Below the pieces are notes generated by a model that saw only the letters and a list, made by a program, of their open reading frames with translations, had not been told where the DNA came from and did not search any database. This document shows, one piece after another, positions 60,150-64,000 of a stretch of DNA of 64,000 nucleotides. The position numbers and the translations under genes are program-made. Positions within the stretch are counted from its first letter, which is position 1, and each line of letters starts with the position of its first letter. This DNA is from Flammula alnicola. Its lineage: Eukaryota; Basidiomycota; Agaricomycetes; Agaricales; Strophariaceae. The stretch is taken from assembly GCA_015499995.1 (NCBI GenBank), contig JADNRV010000019.1:372001-436000 (forward strand), in the 5' to 3' direction.

Positions 60150-62720
60150 TGTCAAGCACCATAGCGCCCCCACTTTCTCCGTTTTGCGCAGGTAAGCCGG
60201 ACAGGTCCATTCTGTGATGCGACTGTCTGCGATGATCATGACGGCGACAGAATACAACAGCAACCGCAAGTTTGGGGCAAAAGCCAGTGGAAGTAGTTAA
60301 TGGCCCTAGGTGAGTCCTCCCAGCCTCTCTTTTGTGCGAAGTAAGGACGATTACTGCTCATATATCCGATATCGCGCAGACCATGGAACACTTGCCCTCG
60401 CCCTCCTTCTAATGCTGAGTGTGACTCCTGCATTCGAGAGTACCCAGGTGAGAACCGAGCAAGCCATGTAAACCTTGACATTAACCCCACCTCCCTTTTC
60501 AGAACCCACTTTCGCGGCCGCGCTGGAAATTGAAAGTTCCCGACGATGGAGCCAGGAGGATAGGTGGTGTGATAAGCCTCGTGGATGATATATCGATGAT
60601 GGGCTGCCTTTCGTTAGATATAATAGCGTAGAATTTTGTATTGTATCTGGAAAAATATGATTGAATTTGAAACCTATTTCTATTGTGACGAAGCCCATGA
60701 TTACTGATGATTACTGGAAAGTATAGGGTCATGTATTTTTATGCCACCAGAAACCTCCATCTGGCGTCAGAAATGAATTTTGGGATCATGATATTTATGG
60801 CGTCGGGACCGTCACTTATGTCGCCATACCATTTCTGGCTGCCTGGCACCGTCTGGCTTGTCTGGCGCCAGACCAGCCAGACAGATGGACTTTTCCTGAT
60901 GTAGGCTTCAGAAGTGCGGGATAGTAGTGGTTAGCACCCGGCTTCCTTCGACCTTTGATAGGACAGTATAACCGACATCCGTGGGCGCCGCTGTGTCCAG
61001 TAAGGCCATTCAGATATGTTAGTCCAGGGCCGTCTGCTGCTCCCAGCATAACAAATAGCTTTGACAGGAAAACACGATTCTGATGAGCATCCCAGACCTG
61101 TAAACCTTCTTTCGTGAGGGCAGCAACATGGTAGAGTCCAGGGAATAGAAAGGAGTCGACATTTTTAGGCTTATTTGGCCCAGGAATGAAGCCACCTGGC
61201 AAGACGTAGCGTTTCTTGTAGCGTTGATTGGGTGCTAGATCGAGGACAACCCAAATATAAATCCAGCAGTCAGATTGTTTGCTCTGGTAGAGCTGCGCGC
61301 CATCGATTGAAAGTAGGAGAACCATGTCGTCGCTCCCGATTTTGCCATCTCTAACTGCATCGAGATAGTCACTACCAGAGTAGACATCGTCAAACAATAG
61401 CTGTTCGTAATCATTTTGCTCCAGTTCCTCGAGAATCTTCTGTGTTTCTTGGTTACGATGCCGCATAGCCTGAGCATCCTCGGGATTGCGCCAGATAGCC
61501 TGAAGCTGCGGACCAATCGGCAACGTATGAAATTGGCGCCGTGAAACCTTCTGCTGACCATTGCTAGAGGCGAGTATTGCGGGATCATAGCGTGGCTCGG
61601 AACAATAGAAACAGGAATCGAGCTCGGCGAATGGGCCTGTATATGCTAGGCATGTATTGATACACATATCGGTCATGATAGAGTGGACTCCAGTGAGCGC
61701 GCCAATTTCTTTCTTGACGGTGAAGAGGCTTGGCATGGAATTTTCGGTTTGATCTACGCCGAGGCGGTCAAGGTAGGCGTGGACAGATTGGCGAACATCG
61801 TTGTATGTTTCCTCTGATGCATTTGTTGTATTAAGATAGACGTCGATACCTGCACGAAGGTGGGGATTTGTGTCGAGATTGACAGGTTCTGTGATAGGAT
61901 TTCGTAGTCGATCCATAGCATCTGCATCAAGACCATCATCGCCTTCGAGAGTTGCTTCGCGCAGTGCTGAGATGAATTGTTGGGCGATTTTCAATTCGTC
62001 GAGAGTAGCTTCAATCGTTATGTCATTATATTCAGTTAAACGGGGTAGGATGTCATCTTCGAGATTATTTGGCAATCCAGGACCTTCTGGTTCTTCGTTG
62101 GGAGCATCAGGTGGAATTGGGGTCATTTCTCGTGAAGGAGGTGGAGAAACTCTTTGATTGTCTTGATTTGCAGGTACTGGGGTCGGAGGACGGGACTGAA
62201 GTGTTTGAAATCGCTTTTTATTTACATTTTTGACATACACAAGAATAAAAGATGTACGAACTCGAACATAGATATCTGAATCATCGGAATAATGGTCATC
62301 TTCTCTACGGGGAGCGCCCATCTCACCACCATCACTAGTGCCAATATCTGGTTCACCACGTCCGTGTCTATCTGCATCTATGCCTTCATCGGGGTTGGGG
62401 TCGAGATCTCTGCGCTGGCGTTGTCGAGGAGGCTCAGAGGATGGACTGCATGAGTGGCCATGATTAGTGGGATTGGCTGATGGGCTACGTGAACGCCGAC
62501 GCGGTATGGAGGGACCAGGAGTCGAATTACGAGGCTGTGGTAGTGCCGCAGGGTGCCAAGGCTGCTGCGCGAGGAATTCGGCCATTGGGGTTATGGCTGG
62601 CTGGCTGGGTACACGGAACGGCTCATGGGCGTGGTCGGTGGATTTGCTGACGAGCTTGGGCTCTGTTCGACCGCCGGTCATACAGTAGCGTGTGCAGTTG
62701 CACGGCCTTTTGGGAGGCAT

Positions 62721-64000
62721 TGCACGACGAGCTATAGAGTGGCAGCTAGCGAGGGCTCGATTTCGTTAGATAATTTCAACCAACGATCCTGATAAGCCCG
62801 ATATAGATCGATCACGCTACTTGGTCTATATACGGCCAGGTCACACTATATTTGGAAACTGGTCATTTTCACTGGGTCTCAAGCATCACCATTGCAATCA
62901 CAACCATAACGAGCGCCACGTCACCGCTCGTGTCGTTCGCCAATCTTTTTTCGCTCTCGCCGGCTCCACCTTCTCATCTTCACCTCCCAATCGCAACGTG
63001 AATTCCAAGCAGCCGCACCAATCCTGTCAGATGCGCCTTCACCCTGATGAGAAGAAAGCTGTGTCTGCATTCCACCAACACAGATCCAGACCCAGATCTC
63101 CGCTGCCGGCGAGTGCTGGTAGTACGATATCGGTTGCGGAGTCGATATCGGTTGAATGTCCTCCAGCGACCAGGTGGCGGAGGACGTGGACGTGGAATCG
63201 CCTGCAATGACAACATCAGCATCAACCTTCAGTCCAGGGGAAGGAGCAAGCGCTCTTTTTCCTTTTCCTAAGCCTCGATCTAGACACCGACTGCGCCTCA
63301 AACTCGCGACTAACTTTTTCGTCCTTCCCAGAACGCCCAGCATGCGCAGATTTACCCTCACTCGTGTTAGCCACGCATACGAAATGAAACTTTCCCTGCG
63401 CGAAGAAGCACAGAGAAGAGCTGGAGCTTGTCTCCCTTTCTCCTCGACCGCCACCACCACCACCACCACCGCGACCGCGACCGCGACTTGTCTCGGACGA
63501 GCGAGATGCATGAGACGAAAGAGTTGATCGAAACATCCACGGTTCCTGTTCCGTTGAAGGTTCCAGAGAAGCTGGCAACCCGCGTGCCTTCTCCTGCTCC
63601 TACACCGTCAATTTCCACGCCGACTCTAACGGCTACATTCCGTCCGCCCCACCTCCAATATCAACATCGAGCCACCGCCTTTGAACGCTCCGTCTCGCCC
63701 ATGGGGCTTGACCTCACGACCGGCCCTTTGGACCCTATGTCGACCATAGGGCCCGATCTGCGGATTGGCCTCCTAATCGTACATACGTAGACCAGCGCAG
63801 GCGGACGGCGAGATTGTCATGCCACTAACGGTAACGCAGGCACAATTTACCTTCAACCACTGAACGCGCCGCGTGCGTTATACCACTCTCCGTTGTCAGA
63901 TAGACCTGTCGGCAGCAGTGGCGGTTCTAGCTCTTTCTCTCGTTTATCTTCTCATCCCCATACATACTCACACGGCGGCGAAACATGGCGCCTCTCCCCA
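62721..64000. other. Right flank of G; unresolved coding potential
   Basis: The first few hundred bases should hold the G transposase promoter and its right terminal repeat, which I could not define. From about 62940 both strands show open, low-complexity frames; a plus-strand gene rich in Ser, Pro and Arg is possible but I cannot set exons. A CAC/GCGACC microsatellite lies at about 63449-63487. Confidence 0.3.

Larger units (their letters stand above)
58981..60901. mobile_element. Element D, CATCAG-type transposon with a cargo gene
   Basis: Perfect 11-bp inverted ends CATCAGGAAAA (58981-58991 and 60891-60901) and a TA duplication (58979-58980 and 60902-60903). Precise removal with one TA restores the G transposase frame. 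Subterminal zones repeat GTCTGGC(A/G) several times (59000-59045 and 60836-60890). It has no transposase but contains a spliced gene (59641-60149) behind a promoter-like module shared with F. Size 1921 bp, close to element B. Confidence 0.88.
57408..62720 (-). pseudogene. Tnp2-type transposase of scaffold G, interrupted by element D
   Basis: The ATG at 62720 opens MPPKRPCNCTRYCMTGGR, the same Cys-rich start as the F transposase. The 5' part runs open to 60902 with CINTCLAYTGPF, CFYCSEPRYDP, SIDGAQLYQSKQSDCW and IPGPNKPKNVDSF. Element D (58981-60901) follows, then the frame resumes at 58978 with GPDLMHLISLNLTDLL, RPPRNPVEKISSGY, YQRKTSRLHFCRQ, ALVSVYDPPDPDLL and a stop at 57408. Two probable in-frame introns (72 bases near 62200-62270; 54 bases near 57760-57815) leave about 1087 codons. 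No stop or frameshift exists besides D, so D is likely a recent hit. Closely related to, but distinct from, the F transposase. Confidence 0.87.

Noticed and set aside
38753..64000. Terminal repeats of scaffold G
   Set aside because: I searched by eye left of 41270 and right of 62720 for CATCAG-like or other matching ends and found none I would defend.
1..64000. LTR or LINE retrotransposons and KDZ/TET-type elements
   Set aside because: No reverse transcriptase, integrase or TET/JBP motif was seen in any frame; all elements recognised are DNA transposons.
1..64000. tRNA genes
   Set aside because: I looked for a GGTTCGAAnCC-type B box with a cloverleaf and found none that fits; a tRNA scan would settle it.

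Overview
The window looks like a chromosome segment of a filamentous basidiomycete of the Agaricomycetes. Genes are cut by many short GT-AG introns of about 45-65 bases. There is a secreted CBM1-GH45 endoglucanase of the kind found in wood- and litter-decay fungi, and several Tnp2-type (CACTA-related, 'Plavaka'-like) transposases that are typical of that class. There are no operons, no ribosome binding sites, and I see no tRNA or rRNA genes.

Host genes are sparse. I can support a purple acid phosphatase (1218-2928), a large secreted protein with a GPI-like tail (5889-8174), a small secreted DUF5648 protein (21339-21961), an F-box protein (24857-26706), the GH45 endoglucanase (32029-33283) and a small protein with an internally repeated motif (37952-38752). 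A kinase fragment (30116-30454) is broken.

Most of the rest is transposons, many inside one another. (1) 3766-5047: MULE-like non-autonomous element with a perfect 9-bp target duplication. (2) 10035-11133: hAT-like element with 11-bp terminal repeats. (3) 11619-20835, 'H': CACTA-type element with TIRs starting CACAGCACATT and a 3-bp AAA duplication. It carries a small minus-strand gene, a Tnp2-like transposase gene and a convergent coiled-coil gene. Its transposase gene has been hit by a 497-bp MITE (13888-14384) and by a 2.0-kb element 'B' (15296-17317). (4) 22478-23727: element with about 65-bp TIRs and a 10-bp duplication. (5) A nested pile from about 41.3 to 62.7 kb. Its scaffold 'G' is an older two-gene transposon whose accessory gene (41270-41723 plus 50257-51760) was split by the 8.5-kb element 'F' (41724-50256). 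F itself holds an apparently intact transposase and accessory gene. Between G's two genes lie a foldback-like element 'E' built of palindromic CAG/CTG arrays (about 51801-54660, itself holding a second MITE copy at 52693-53112) and a decayed hAT transposase. G's transposase gene (57408-62720) is split by 'D' (58981-60901).

B, D and F share TIRs beginning CATCAG and make 2-bp duplications, and all three sit inside coding exons of other transposons. Taking out each element plus one duplication copy rejoins the flanking reading frame. Boundaries, exon structures and frames were worked out by reading the sequence; family names rest on recognised motifs and were not checked against a database.
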